From assembly GCA_947501935.1 (NCBI GenBank), contig CANMXU010000007.1, positions 101,548-165,547 on the forward strand: a DNA stretch of 64,000 nucleotides, in the 5' to 3' direction. This DNA comes from an uncultured Alteromonadaceae bacterium (GTDB taxonomy: Bacteria > Pseudomonadota > Gammaproteobacteria > Enterobacterales > Alteromonadaceae). The notes below the pieces were generated by a model. That model made no database searches. It was not told where the DNA came from and worked only from the letters and a program-made list of their open reading frames with translations. Of the stretch, positions 53,955-62,193 are shown piece after piece; the stretch's first letter is position 1, and each line of letters starts with the position of its first letter. The translations under genes were made by a program, and so were the position numbers.

Positions 53955-55139
53955 ATGAAAATTACCCATGTTGAAATTTTTGATATTGAATGTCCGAAGC
54001 GTCCACCTTGGAATCCTGTTTTTATTCGTATTCATACCGACGAGGGTATTTGTGGTGTTGGTGAAGCTGGGTTAGCTTACGACTGGGGTCATAGCGCAGC
54101 AGCTGCGATGATCAAAGAAATTGCTGAAGCGGTGTTAATTGGTTTCAACCCTTTTAATACCGAATTGTTATGGTCAAAAATGCTTAGAGAAAGCTTTTGG
54201 GGCCTAGGCGGCGGGCCAGTATTATATTCAGCGATGAGCGCTATCGACACTGCGCTTTGGGATATTAAAGGTAAAGCCTTAGGCGTACCTGTATATCAAC
54301 TATTGGGCGGCAAGGTTAATGACAAATTGCGCACTTATGCCAGCCAATTACAATTTGACTGGGATACCGAGATCACCAAATTAATTGAGCCCGAGCAATA
54401 CGCCGAGGCGGCTTTAAAAGCCGTTGCAGAAGGTTTTGACGCTGTAAAAGTTGACCCTATTGTTTATAACCAAGACGGCAGCTCAGCCTTTGATCGCACT
54501 AAGTTGTTCACTAAACCGCAAATGCGTTTATTTGGCAACCGCCTACGTGCTATTCGTGACGCAGTTGGCGAAGATGTTGATATTATTTTTGAATCTCATT
54601 CATTAATGGGCGCTGCTTCTGCCATTCAAATGGGCGCGATTGTTGAAGAAGTTGGCTGCATGATGTACGAAGAACCAGTGAATTATTTGAACACGAAAGT
54701 ACATAAAAAAGTATCAGACCGAGTAAATGTGCCTATTGCTGGCGGTGAGCGTTTATATCATCGCTGGGATGTTCGCCCTTACTTTGAAGACCAAAGCATT
54801 GACGTATTACAACCCGATGTTGGTTTATGTGGTGGTTTTACTGAAGCGAAAAAAGTATGTGATTATGCTGATGTATACGATATTCGTATTCAAGCCCATG
54901 TGTGTGGCGGCCCAGTAGCTACTGCTGCTTCTTTACACTTAGAAACTGCGATTCCAAACTTCTTAATTCATGAGCACCATACTTATGCAACTAAGGCATG
55001 GAACCGAGAATTATGTATACAAGATCCGCAGCCGGTTGATGGTTTTTTCCAAGTATCAGAAGTGCCTGGTATTGGCATTGAATTAAATGATGAAGTGGTT
55101 AAACGTTCACCTAATGTTACGGTTAAGTCGTTAAAGTAA
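53955..55139 (+). CDS. Mandelate racemase/muconate lactonizing enzyme family sugar-acid dehydratase
   Basis: A 394-residue enolase-superfamily protein. Metal ligands are the glutamates of IIFESHSLMG, MMYEEPVNYL and IAGGERLYHR; a base histidine follows in IQAHVCGGPVATAAS. The N-terminal capping domain ends near residue 125 and the barrel begins with LRTYASQ. The pattern fits the galactonate/mannonate-dehydratase side of the family, which dehydrates aldonic acids. The exact substrate is unknown. It follows the class II aldolase by 137 bp. Confidence 0.85.
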   Translation: MKITHVEIFDIECPKRPPWNPVFIRIHTDEGICGVGEAGLAYDWGHSAAAAMIKEIAEAVLIGFNPFNTELLWSKMLRESFWGLGGGPVLYSAMSAIDTALWDIKGKALGVPVYQLLGGKVNDKLRTYASQLQFDWDTEITKLIEPEQYAEAALKAVAEGFDAVKVDPIVYNQDGSSAFDRTKLFTKPQMRLFGNRLRAIRDAVGEDVDIIFESHSLMGAASAIQMGAIVEEVGCMMYEEPVNYLNTKVHKKVSDRVNVPIAGGERLYHRWDVRPYFEDQSIDVLQPDVGLCGGFTEAKKVCDYADVYDIRIQAHVCGGPVATAASLHLETAIPNFLIHEHHTYATKAWNRELCIQDPQPVDGFFQVSEVPGIGIELNDEVVKRSPNVTVKSLK

Positions 55140-55179
55140 TTTAAGCGTAAGCACTGCAAAAAAAGCATAATTACTAAAA

Positions 55180-55207
55180 AATAAAGGAGCCGTGTTGCTC
55201 CTTTATT
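55180..55207 (+). terminator. Terminator after the enolase-superfamily gene
   Basis: AATAAAGGAGC / GCTCCTTTATT around a CGTGTT loop, 41 bp after the stop. A and T runs on both sides make it bidirectional, useful also for the DecR-like gene that converges on it. Confidence 0.82.
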
Positions 55208-55261
55208 TACTTTTAGCTTGCGCTTAATGTCGTGCTCTTATGGCTTTTGCTCTATCGCTGT

Positions 55262-55720
55262 TCAAATATAATCTACCGGTAGCGCGGTGGTAAATTTTAT
55301 TTGTTCCATGGCAAAGCTAGAGCTGATGTCGGAAAAGTCGAGTTTAGTGATCATTTTTTTATAAAAATTATCGTAGGCTTTCATATCAGGCACTACTACG
55401 CGCAGTAAATAATCTATCTCGCCGCTCATCCGGTAAAACTCAACAATTTCAGGAAAATCATCGGCGACCTCAGCAAAGGCTATTAACCATTGCGGATTAT
55501 GTTGATTGGTTTTTACGGTAACAAAAATGGTTAGCCCGACATTAAGTTTTTCAGGATCGGCTAAGGCAACACGGGCTTTGATCACGCCTGACTTTTCCAT
55601 TGCTTGAATACGTCGCCAGCAGGGCGTAGTCGACAAGCCCACTTGTTCTGCGATAGCGGCCGTCGACAAAGTACAGTCTTGTTGCAGTAACCGTAAAATG
55701 TTTTTATCAAACGCGTCCAT
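55262..55720 (-). CDS. decR: Lrp/AsnC family regulator, DecR-like
   Basis: A 152-residue regulator with the same length and order as E. coli DecR (YbaO). N-terminal helix-turn-helix (LLQQDCTLSTAAIAEQ, STTPCWRRIQAME), then the RAM ligand domain with GEIDYLLRVVVPDMKAYDNFY and the close C-terminus SSSFAMEQIKFTTALP. DecR activates cysteine-desulfidase and export genes when cysteine is high. Here it is divergent from a cysteine synthase-like gene, which suggests control of cysteine metabolism. The exact target is inference. Confidence 0.85.
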   Translation of the reverse strand: MDAFDKNILRLLQQDCTLSTAAIAEQVGLSTTPCWRRIQAMEKSGVIKARVALADPEKLNVGLTIFVTVKTNQHNPQWLIAFAEVADDFPEIVEFYRMSGEIDYLLRVVVPDMKAYDNFYKKMITKLDFSDISSSFAMEQIKFTTALPVDYI

Positions 55721-55928
55721 ACTTCTACCTTTTAGTTATTACCTGAAATATTAATTCGATATTTAGCTCTATGATGAAATAGTATTCTATAAAACGGCAT
55801 ATTCATAGCTAAGTGAGCACATTCTTTGCGGATACTTTGTGAAATAATATTTCCATTAAAAAGGCTACGACCTAATCACGTGAAAGCCATATAAAAACCA
55901 TTAAATAAGTAATGCAAGAGGAATAAGA

Positions 55929-56906
55929 ATGAGCCAAACAGCTGAAAATCAACAACAAGATATTGTTCATGGTCGTGGTTTTATTTACGACGATATTACC
56001 CAAACCATAGGTAATACACCGTTAGTACGTTTAAGTCGCTTTGCTGATGCGCTTGATGTACCCGCTAATATCTTGGCTAAAATTGAGTTTTTTAATCCTG
56101 CCGGTTCAATAAAAGATCGCCCAGCATTGGCGATGATCGAAGCTATGATCGCAGATGGTTTTATCACTGAAAAAACTGAAATTATTGAAGCAACCTCAGG
56201 AAATAATGGCGTTGCTTGTGCGTGGATTTGCGCGCTGAAAAAAATTCCTTTAACCATAGTTATTCCTGAGCACATGAGCATTGAACGTAGAAAGTTGATT
56301 AAACACTATGGTGCTAACTTGGTATTAACACCAAAAGAATTAGGCACTAAAGGTGCTATTGATAAAGCCAAAGCGATGATCAGTGAACGTGACAATGCCG
56401 TTATGCTTGATCAGTTTGGTAATTTTGCTAATTCAGACATGCATGCCAAAACGACTGCCGAGGAAATTTGGACCGATACTAAAGGCCAAGTTGATGTATT
56501 AGTCGCTGGCGTAGGTACAGGTGGCACTATTTCTGGTATTGCGCAAACTTTAAAAGCTTATAACCCTGCGCTTAAGGTGATTGCTGTTGAGCCAGCTTCA
56601 TGTCCTGTTTTATCACAAGGAAAATCTGGCGTGCATAAAATTCAAGGCTTAAGCTCCGGCCATGTTCCTGCAATTTTACGTCGTGACTTAATTGACGATG
56701 TTATTACAGTTTCAAATGAAGATGCGGTAAGTTTTGCTCAAGACATTGCTTGTTTAGAGAGTTTACCGGTAGGTATTTCTTCAGGCGCAGCTTTAAAAGC
56801 GGCAATGGTTATTGGCCAAAGACCAGAGTTTAAAGGCAAGAATATTGTCACTATTTTAGCTGACAATGCTGAGCGATATTTCAGTACCGAGTTATTTGTT
56901 AGCTAG
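55929..56906 (+). CDS. Cysteine synthase-like PLP enzyme (CysK/CysM family)
   Basis: A 325-residue fold-type II PLP enzyme. The PLP lysine lies in FFNPAGSIKDRPALAMI, the substrate loop in EATSGNNGVACAW, and the phosphate-binding turn in GVGTGGTISGIAQ. The C-terminal PVGISSGAAL is as in CysK. SGNNGVA replaces the usual SGNTGI, so some substrate change from O-acetylserine is possible. The N-terminus has about 20 extra residues. It is divergent from the DecR-like regulator and ends at a strong terminator. Confidence 0.85.
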   Translation: MSQTAENQQQDIVHGRGFIYDDITQTIGNTPLVRLSRFADALDVPANILAKIEFFNPAGSIKDRPALAMIEAMIADGFITEKTEIIEATSGNNGVACAWICALKKIPLTIVIPEHMSIERRKLIKHYGANLVLTPKELGTKGAIDKAKAMISERDNAVMLDQFGNFANSDMHAKTTAEEIWTDTKGQVDVLVAGVGTGGTISGIAQTLKAYNPALKVIAVEPASCPVLSQGKSGVHKIQGLSSGHVPAILRRDLIDDVITVSNEDAVSFAQDIACLESLPVGISSGAALKAAMVIGQRPEFKGKNIVTILADNAERYFSTELFVS

Positions 56907-56930
56907 GGTTAAGTTATTAATGTATAGATA

Positions 56931-56960
56931 AAAAAACAACAGTTGCTGTTGTTTTTTTTT
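56931..56960. terminator. Bidirectional terminator between cysteine synthase and amidohydrolase
   Basis: AACAACAG / CTGTTGTT with a TTG loop and A and T runs on both sides, 25 bp after the cysteine synthase stop and 34 bp from the amidohydrolase stop. Confidence 0.88.
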
Positions 56961-56993
56961 GCTTGATTTTTAACTGAGTTTGAAACTAATTAT

Positions 56994-57995
56994 TCAACAG
57001 AAAAGCTTATAAATATTTTGTGCGTTTTGTAAGCTTATTTGGGTAAGTTGGTGCTCACTTAAGTCTACCTCTAAAGCCGACTGATGATATTCTTGCCAAA
57101 GCCCTTGATAGCTGCCGCTAAATAAACACAGCGGAAAGTTACTGGCTAGCATTACTCTTTCATTGCCAAAGGCTGATAAACACGCCTTTAATACCTGTAC
57201 TTGCCATGGTTGAGAATAACTGCGGCTTGAGTCTTTGCGGCTTACTTTCTTACTGCTTAAACCATTGCTGTTTGAATTACAGGAGCTTGCCATTTCCCAG
57301 CCTGAGCATTTAATGGAAACCTGTGGGTATTTGGCTAACTCAGTAAGTGATAGCTGCCAGCTTTGCCAAGCGCTTGTTGTTTGTGTTGAAGTTGATGCAG
57401 AAGTTGATGTAGATATTGAAGCTTCATTAATTGCTCTTTCAGGCGGCCAGCCGGCATGATTTATCACCACTTGCAGCTGAATGTTTTCAGCAAGTACCCG
57501 GCTAAGTTCAGCTACGGCTTTAACATCACACAATGACATTTGCACTTCAAAAATAAGCTCCGCTTTAGCTAGCGCCTTTAAGTTGTTTTTTACAGTATTC
57601 GAGCTTAATAATTTTTGTGCTTGTTCATCTAAAGCCTGCTCACCTAAAATATAGCGGCAACCAACGACAGAGCTAAAGCCTTTTAGCTTAGTTAACTGCT
57701 TGCTAAATTGGCTTTCATTTAAAGTAATATCGATAAAAGCTATGCTGCGAAAGGGCAATTTGCAGTAATTTTCTAACCAAATAATTTCTTGCCACGGCTG
57801 CTGATTATTAAAACCAGCTTCAATATGAATAAAACCAGCCAGCTCAAAGGGAGAACTCAGTGTTAAGTCTTGCTCGGAAAAGTTTTTGCTAATGAGGTGT
57901 TTATCAGGCCAAAATGGCGGATTATTTTCTTGTAACCAAAAATAATCCCCTTGGTTTAAGTCAAATAAATGTAAGTGTGGGTCAATTATTTTCAT
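56994..57995 (-). CDS. Amidohydrolase 2 family protein, L-fuconolactonase-like
   Basis: A 333-residue TIM-barrel hydrolase of the type that opens sugar lactones. Metal-site DPHLHLFD at the N-terminus, GFIHIEAGF, QVVINHAGWPP and VMLASNFPLCL mark the family. Two serine/threonine-rich low-complexity inserts stand out, at about residues 195-211 (ASISTSTSASTSTQTTS) and 238-260, which normal family members lack. Twelve bases separate it from the SDR gene upstream, so both likely form one operon. Confidence 0.8.
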   Translation of the reverse strand: MKIIDPHLHLFDLNQGDYFWLQENNPPFWPDKHLISKNFSEQDLTLSSPFELAGFIHIEAGFNNQQPWQEIIWLENYCKLPFRSIAFIDITLNESQFSKQLTKLKGFSSVVGCRYILGEQALDEQAQKLLSSNTVKNNLKALAKAELIFEVQMSLCDVKAVAELSRVLAENIQLQVVINHAGWPPERAINEASISTSTSASTSTQTTSAWQSWQLSLTELAKYPQVSIKCSGWEMASSCNSNSNGLSSKKVSRKDSSRSYSQPWQVQVLKACLSAFGNERVMLASNFPLCLFSGSYQGLWQEYHQSALEVDLSEHQLTQISLQNAQNIYKLFC

Positions 57996-58007
57996 AGCAT
58001 ATATCGG

Positions 58008-58733
58008 TTATTGTGCGGTATAGCCGCCGTCGATTACTTGCAAACTACCGGTAATAAATTTGGCTTTATTTGAAGCTAAAAACAATGCTAATTCAGCCAC
58101 TTCTTCCGGCTGACCTAAACGGCCAAGTGGTTGCAATTTCGCTTCTTCTTGATGAACTTCTTCGGCGTTAGCACCCGATTTTTCACAATAATTATTAATT
58201 GCTTGATGATAAAGTGGGGTTTCTATGGTGCCCGGACAAATGGCATTGGCGCGAATATTATCTTGGGCATAATCTAAAGCGGTTGTTTTGGCCATCGACG
58301 CTAATGCCGCTTTGCTAAGGTTGTAAGCAAAAGAGTTATGTTTTGCCACTAATGCTTGATCAGAAGCCATTAAAATAATGGCGCCATTTTGCTGTTGCTT
58401 CATTGACGGCAATACCGCTTTAATCGCTGCGAATGCACCTTTAACATTAATATTAAAAACCCTTTCAAAATCAGCTTCTGAGGTATTTTCAATATTGGCT
58501 GAATAATGAATACCAGCGTTGGAAATTAACACGTCAATGGCTTGTGTTTTGGCAATATCGGCAATAATTTTTGTGACTTGTTCGCCATTGGTAACATCAC
58601 ATTCTTTAAATTCGCCACAGCTTGATGGGCAAAGGTCTAAATTAAAAACCTGATAATCGTTGGCTAAAAATAACTGCATTATGCTCAAACCTATGCCTGA
58701 GCTGCCGCCGGTGATAACGCATGTTTTTTTCAT
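58008..58733 (-). CDS. Short-chain dehydrogenase/reductase
   Basis: A 241-residue classical SDR. NAD-binding TGGSSGIGLS, NAG (LISNAGIHY), the catalytic Tyr-Lys pair YNLSKAA and a serine in LMASDQAL are present. I start at ATG 58733 behind AGAGGT; a longer frame upstream overlaps the divergent DUF3010 gene and has no family match. Together with the lactonase-like gene it would fit sugar oxidation (dehydrogenase then lactonase), but substrate is inference. Confidence 0.88.
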   Translation of the reverse strand: MKKTCVITGGSSGIGLSIMQLFLANDYQVFNLDLCPSSCGEFKECDVTNGEQVTKIIADIAKTQAIDVLISNAGIHYSANIENTSEADFERVFNINVKGAFAAIKAVLPSMKQQQNGAIILMASDQALVAKHNSFAYNLSKAALASMAKTTALDYAQDNIRANAICPGTIETPLYHQAINNYCEKSGANAEEVHQEEAKLQPLGRLGQPEEVAELALFLASNKAKFITGSLQVIDGGYTAQ

Positions 58734-58878
58734 ATTTTGACCTCTATTAACGAAAACCTGCTGATAATACCTTTCTCTCGTATTAAGCGCTATTTTTCTT
58801 AAGCTATTTGTGAATTTACATGTAGCTTTAGCTAAATTGGTATTATAATAGCGCCAATTAAAAGAATGAGGTTTACCA

Positions 58879-59304
58879 ATGAAAATATGTGGTGTTGAAT
58901 TAAAAGGCAATGATGCAATTATCTGCATTATGTCACGAGAAAATGGTTTGTATGATATACCGCAAGTGCGCGTGCAAAAAATCAGCTTAGTTGATGCAGG
59001 CGATGCTGATCAAGTTAAACATTTTCAGTTTACTTTTGCGAAATTAATGGAAGATTACCATGTAGATAAAGTGGTTATCAGAGGCCGGGCACTAAAAGGT
59101 AAGTTTTCTGGTGGGCCGGTTGGTTTTAAATTAGAAGCCGCTATTCAGTTGATTGATGATCTACCTGTTGAGATTATCTCTGGCTCTTTTATTAAAAAAG
59201 CACTAGCGAAAACTCAAGTGAATATCGACTTTAGAGATACTGGCTTAAAAAATTATCAAGAATCAGCATTTCAAACGGTATTTTCCTATTTCGATACACA
59301 TTAG
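58879..59304 (+). CDS. DUF3010 family protein
   Basis: A 141-residue protein of the DUF3010 family, found mainly in marine gammaproteobacteria. It begins MKICGVELKGNDAIICI and has KVVIRGRALKGKFSGGPVGFK and a conserved EIISGSFIKKAL. The alternating hydrophobic strands resemble an RNase H-like or small alpha/beta fold, but I cannot claim activity. ATG 58879 is behind AATGAGG. Monocistronic, with its own terminator. Confidence 0.85.
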   Translation: MKICGVELKGNDAIICIMSRENGLYDIPQVRVQKISLVDAGDADQVKHFQFTFAKLMEDYHVDKVVIRGRALKGKFSGGPVGFKLEAAIQLIDDLPVEIISGSFIKKALAKTQVNIDFRDTGLKNYQESAFQTVFSYFDTH

Positions 59305-59332
59305 TATTTAATAACTGTTTTATTGCTTATTG

Positions 59333-59378
59333 AACGAGCTGAATATTTACGATTGATAAATATTCTGCTCGTTTTTTT
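59333..59378 (+). terminator. Terminator of the DUF3010 gene
   Basis: A long hairpin: AACGAGC and GAATATTTA pair with TAAATATTC and GCTCGTT (one unpaired T on each side), loop CGATTGA, then seven T. It lies about 30 bp after the stop. Confidence 0.92.
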
Positions 59379-59536
59379 ATTTGTGAAGTAAGCCGTTAAG
59401 TTTCTTTGTTACTGATTTTTCTTTCTTTTTGTCAAAAGTTGTTCATTTCTCTTTTTTGTACTTTCGTCTTAATTAATTTTTGTACTGTATATATTTTGCT
59501 ATTATTTACAGTCACTTATCTCGCCAAAACAAAAAA

Positions 59537-59554
59537 TTAAAACAAGCGTTTAAA
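59537..59554. promoter_or_regulatory. PsrA-like operator upstream of the acyl-CoA dehydrogenase
   Basis: TTAAAACAAGCGTTTAAA: AAAC-AAGC-GTTT within an 18-bp near palindrome, about 100 bp before the acyl-CoA dehydrogenase start. It has the AAAC-N4-GTTT form reported for PsrA and closely resembles the site at 12684-12701. Assignment to PsrA is inference. Confidence 0.4.
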
Positions 59555-59654
59555 TTTTCTCTTTAACTTTGTTAGAAGACATGATTTAATCTGTATCACG
59601 ATTTTAGAAGTCAGACCACATACCAGAACTTGTTGGTCGCAGAGGAATAATAAA

Positions 59655-61451
59655 ATGCCAGAATATAATGCCCCAGTCCGCGATATGAAATTTGTTATGC
59701 AAGAGTTACTTAATTGTGAGCAGCATTATCAGCAATTGGGTTATGAAGACGCCAGTATCGATATGGTTGATGCTATTGTGGCTGAAGCGGCTAAATTTAC
59801 TGAACAGGTGATTGCGCCGATTAATCAAATTGGTGACGAGCAAGGTTGTACTTTTACTGACGGCGAAGTAACTACGCCTGACGGTTTTAAAGAAGCCTAC
59901 CAACAATATGTAGAAGGTGGTTGGCCTACGTTGTCACAAGCTGAAAAATTTGGTGGTCAAGGTTTACCCCATTCACTTAATACCGCAATTGGCGAATTTA
60001 CTTCTGCGGCAAACCATAGCTTTTCTATGTATCCGGGCTTAAGCCATGGCGCATTAGCCACAGTGGAAGCGCATGGCAGTGAAGAGCAACATCGCATGTT
60101 TATGCCAAAATTGGTTGAAGGTACTTGGACCGGCACCATGTGTTTAACTGAACCACATTGTGGTACTGATTTAGGTATGTTACGCACTAAAGCTGAAATA
60201 AATGACGATGGCAGTTATGCGATAACGGGTACAAAAATATTTATTTCTGCTGGCGAGCATGACATGTCAGATAATATTGTTCATATCGTTATTGCTCGTA
60301 TTCCTGGCTCCCCTGAGGGCAGTAAAGGTATTTCTCTTTTCATCGTGCCTAAATTTAATGTGACTGCTGATGGTGAATTAGCAGATCGTAATAACGTTAG
60401 CTGTGGCTCTATTGAACATAAAATGGGTATTAATGCCAATGCCACTTGTGTGATTAACTTTGACGGCGCTAAAGGTTATTTAATTGGTGAAGTTAATCGC
60501 GGTTTACATTGCATGTTTACCTTTATGAATGCAGCGCGCTTAGGTGTAGCTAATGAAGGGGTTGCTGCTTGTGATGCTTCTTTTCAAGGTGCATTAGCGT
60601 ACGCAAAAGACCGTTTGCAAATGCGTTCAATGTCAGGCATTAAAAACCCTGATGGCGCTGCCGACCCTATTATTGTTCATCCTGACGTACGTAGAATGTT
60701 ACTTACGCAAAAGTCGATTGCTGAAGGTGGTCGTGCCCTTATCGCCTATTTAGCACAACTAGTTGATATAGGTCATGCTGAGCAAGACGCTGAGAAAAAA
60801 GCGATTGCTGAAAGTAAATTAGCATTGCTTACGCCTATTGCCAAAGCGTTCTTAACTGAAAGCGCGGTAGAATGTACTAGTCACGGTATTCAAGTATTTG
60901 GTGGTCATGGCTTCATTAAAGAATGGGGTATGGAACAATTACTGCGTGATACTAAAATTAGCTGTTTATATGAAGGCACTACCGGTATACAAGCGCTTGA
61001 TTTATTGGGCCGAAAAGTCATAGGTAGTAAAGGCGAATTATTAAAAGCATTCGCTGGCGACGTTGCAGCGTTCTGCATGGAAAATGCGCAAGACGAAAAC
61101 ATGGCTGAATTTATTAAACCTATCATGTCGTATGCTGATGAATGGCAAACAATGACCCAAAACGTTGTGAAGAAAGCGATGAAGAACCCTGATGAAATTG
61201 GTGGCGCTTCGGTTGACTACCTTATGTATTCTGGTTATATCACCTTAGCTTATTTCTGGGCGAAAATGGTTAAAGTAGCTCAGCAAAAATTGAGTGAAAG
61301 TGATGATGATAAAGCTTTTTATCAAGCGAAAATTGAAACAGCACGTTTTTACTTTCAACGTATTTTACCAAGAGCTAAAGGGCATGAAGCATGCATTGCC
61401 AGCGGCGTTGATTCAATGATGACTTTAGACGCAGAGCACTTTTCTTTTTAA
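59655..61451 (+). CDS. Large acyl-CoA dehydrogenase (FadE/DmdC-like)
   Basis: A 598-residue acyl-CoA dehydrogenase of the enlarged class that includes the 3-methylmercaptopropionyl-CoA dehydrogenase DmdC. FAD-binding CLTEPHCGTDLGMLRTKA and ITGTKIFISAGEH are clear, as is the C-terminal block IQVFGGHGFIKEWGMEQLLRDTKISCLYEGTTGIQALDLLGRK, which carries the catalytic glutamate (given here only as family blocks at about residues 412-455). It oxidises an acyl-CoA to the enoyl-CoA and passes electrons to ETF. Fatty-acid chain length or the DMSP pathway cannot be decided from sequence. PsrA-like site upstream. Confidence 0.88.
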   Translation: MPEYNAPVRDMKFVMQELLNCEQHYQQLGYEDASIDMVDAIVAEAAKFTEQVIAPINQIGDEQGCTFTDGEVTTPDGFKEAYQQYVEGGWPTLSQAEKFGGQGLPHSLNTAIGEFTSAANHSFSMYPGLSHGALATVEAHGSEEQHRMFMPKLVEGTWTGTMCLTEPHCGTDLGMLRTKAEINDDGSYAITGTKIFISAGEHDMSDNIVHIVIARIPGSPEGSKGISLFIVPKFNVTADGELADRNNVSCGSIEHKMGINANATCVINFDGAKGYLIGEVNRGLHCMFTFMNAARLGVANEGVAACDASFQGALAYAKDRLQMRSMSGIKNPDGAADPIIVHPDVRRMLLTQKSIAEGGRALIAYLAQLVDIGHAEQDAEKKAIAESKLALLTPIAKAFLTESAVECTSHGIQVFGGHGFIKEWGMEQLLRDTKISCLYEGTTGIQALDLLGRKVIGSKGELLKAFAGDVAAFCMENAQDENMAEFIKPIMSYADEWQTMTQNVVKKAMKNPDEIGGASVDYLMYSGYITLAYFWAKMVKVAQQKLSESDDDKAFYQAKIETARFYFQRILPRAKGHEACIASGVDSMMTLDAEHFSF

Positions 61452-61479
61452 GAGCTATTTCGTTAAAGTTTAAAATAAT

Positions 61480-61506
61480 AAAAGGAGGCTAATGCCTCCT
61501 TTTTTA
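61480..61506 (+). terminator. Terminator after the acyl-CoA dehydrogenase
   Basis: AAAGGAGGC / GCCTCCTTT with a TAAT loop and six T, 28 bp after the stop. Confidence 0.92.
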
Positions 61507-61600
61507 ATTTCTATCTGCTAGATTATTTCAATTAATTTTCTTATTAACTTAATTCTTAGATAAATTCTGCTCTTTGTTTTTAGCATTACTCAGCCGTTTA

Positions 61601-62125
61601 TTACTTGGAAATAATTGCCTTCACCGCTTGTTCAAGCTTAGGATCGTTAATATCTGAGCTTGATGACTTAAATATAACCTTACCTTTGGCATCAATAAAA
61701 AAAGTGGTTGGAGTGCCTCTCACGCCATATTGCGCTGCGACTTTGTCGCCATTAACTGCCGTAATAAAATTATAGCCACGTTGCTCAATAACGTCTTGTG
61801 GTTGAGCTCCTTCATCTTCATAAAAACTGATCGCGACAATTTTAACTCCAGCGTCTTGATATTTCTTTTCTAATTCAACTAATTTGGGCTGAAGCTTTTT
61901 ACAATACGGACACCATGTCGCCCAAAAATGTAAAATAACCGGGCCACCTAAATATTGTTTCCGCGATATAATCTCACCTGATTGGGTTGTTAGTTGCCAA
62001 GGCGGCGCTTGCATACTGTTTACGTTAGCATTAGTAGTATTAGGGGCGGCAGCATTAACATTAACTGCTGTTAATGAAAATATGCATAGAAAAATAAAGC
62101 CAAAAGCGGAGTTTTTTATAGTCAT
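61601..62125 (-). CDS. TlpA-like periplasmic thioredoxin
   Basis: A 174-residue secreted thioredoxin-fold protein. Signal peptide FIFLCIFSLTAVNVNAAA is followed by PPWQLTTQSGEII and the redox site HFWATWCPYCKKLQPK, then GVRGTPTTFFIDAKGKV with the cis-proline. This is the TlpA/ResA/DsbE group, which reduces disulfides of periplasmic proteins such as apocytochrome c. No cytochrome-maturation genes are adjacent, so the client is unknown. Confidence 0.88.
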   Translation of the reverse strand: MTIKNSAFGFIFLCIFSLTAVNVNAAAPNTTNANVNSMQAPPWQLTTQSGEIISRKQYLGGPVILHFWATWCPYCKKLQPKLVELEKKYQDAGVKIVAISFYEDEGAQPQDVIEQRGYNFITAVNGDKVAAQYGVRGTPTTFFIDAKGKVIFKSSSSDINDPKLEQAVKAIISK

Positions 62126-62193
62126 AAAGTTTACTATCTAGGTAAATGGATAATGATATGACCGCAGTTTAGTTAAATTCCTTTCAACGACGG

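Larger units (their letters stand above)
59305..59654. other. Intergenic region upstream of the acyl-CoA dehydrogenase
   Basis: 350 bp. It holds the DUF3010 terminator (59333-59378) and a PsrA-like site (59537-59554), both listed separately. The rest is AT-rich with no coding capacity; an AGAGGAATAATAAA ribosome binding site precedes ATG 59655. Confidence 0.6.

Noticed and set aside
57235..57459. Plus-strand frame of 74 codons opposite the amidohydrolase
   Set aside because: It arises from the low-complexity repeats on the other strand, and the amidohydrolase frame is better supported.
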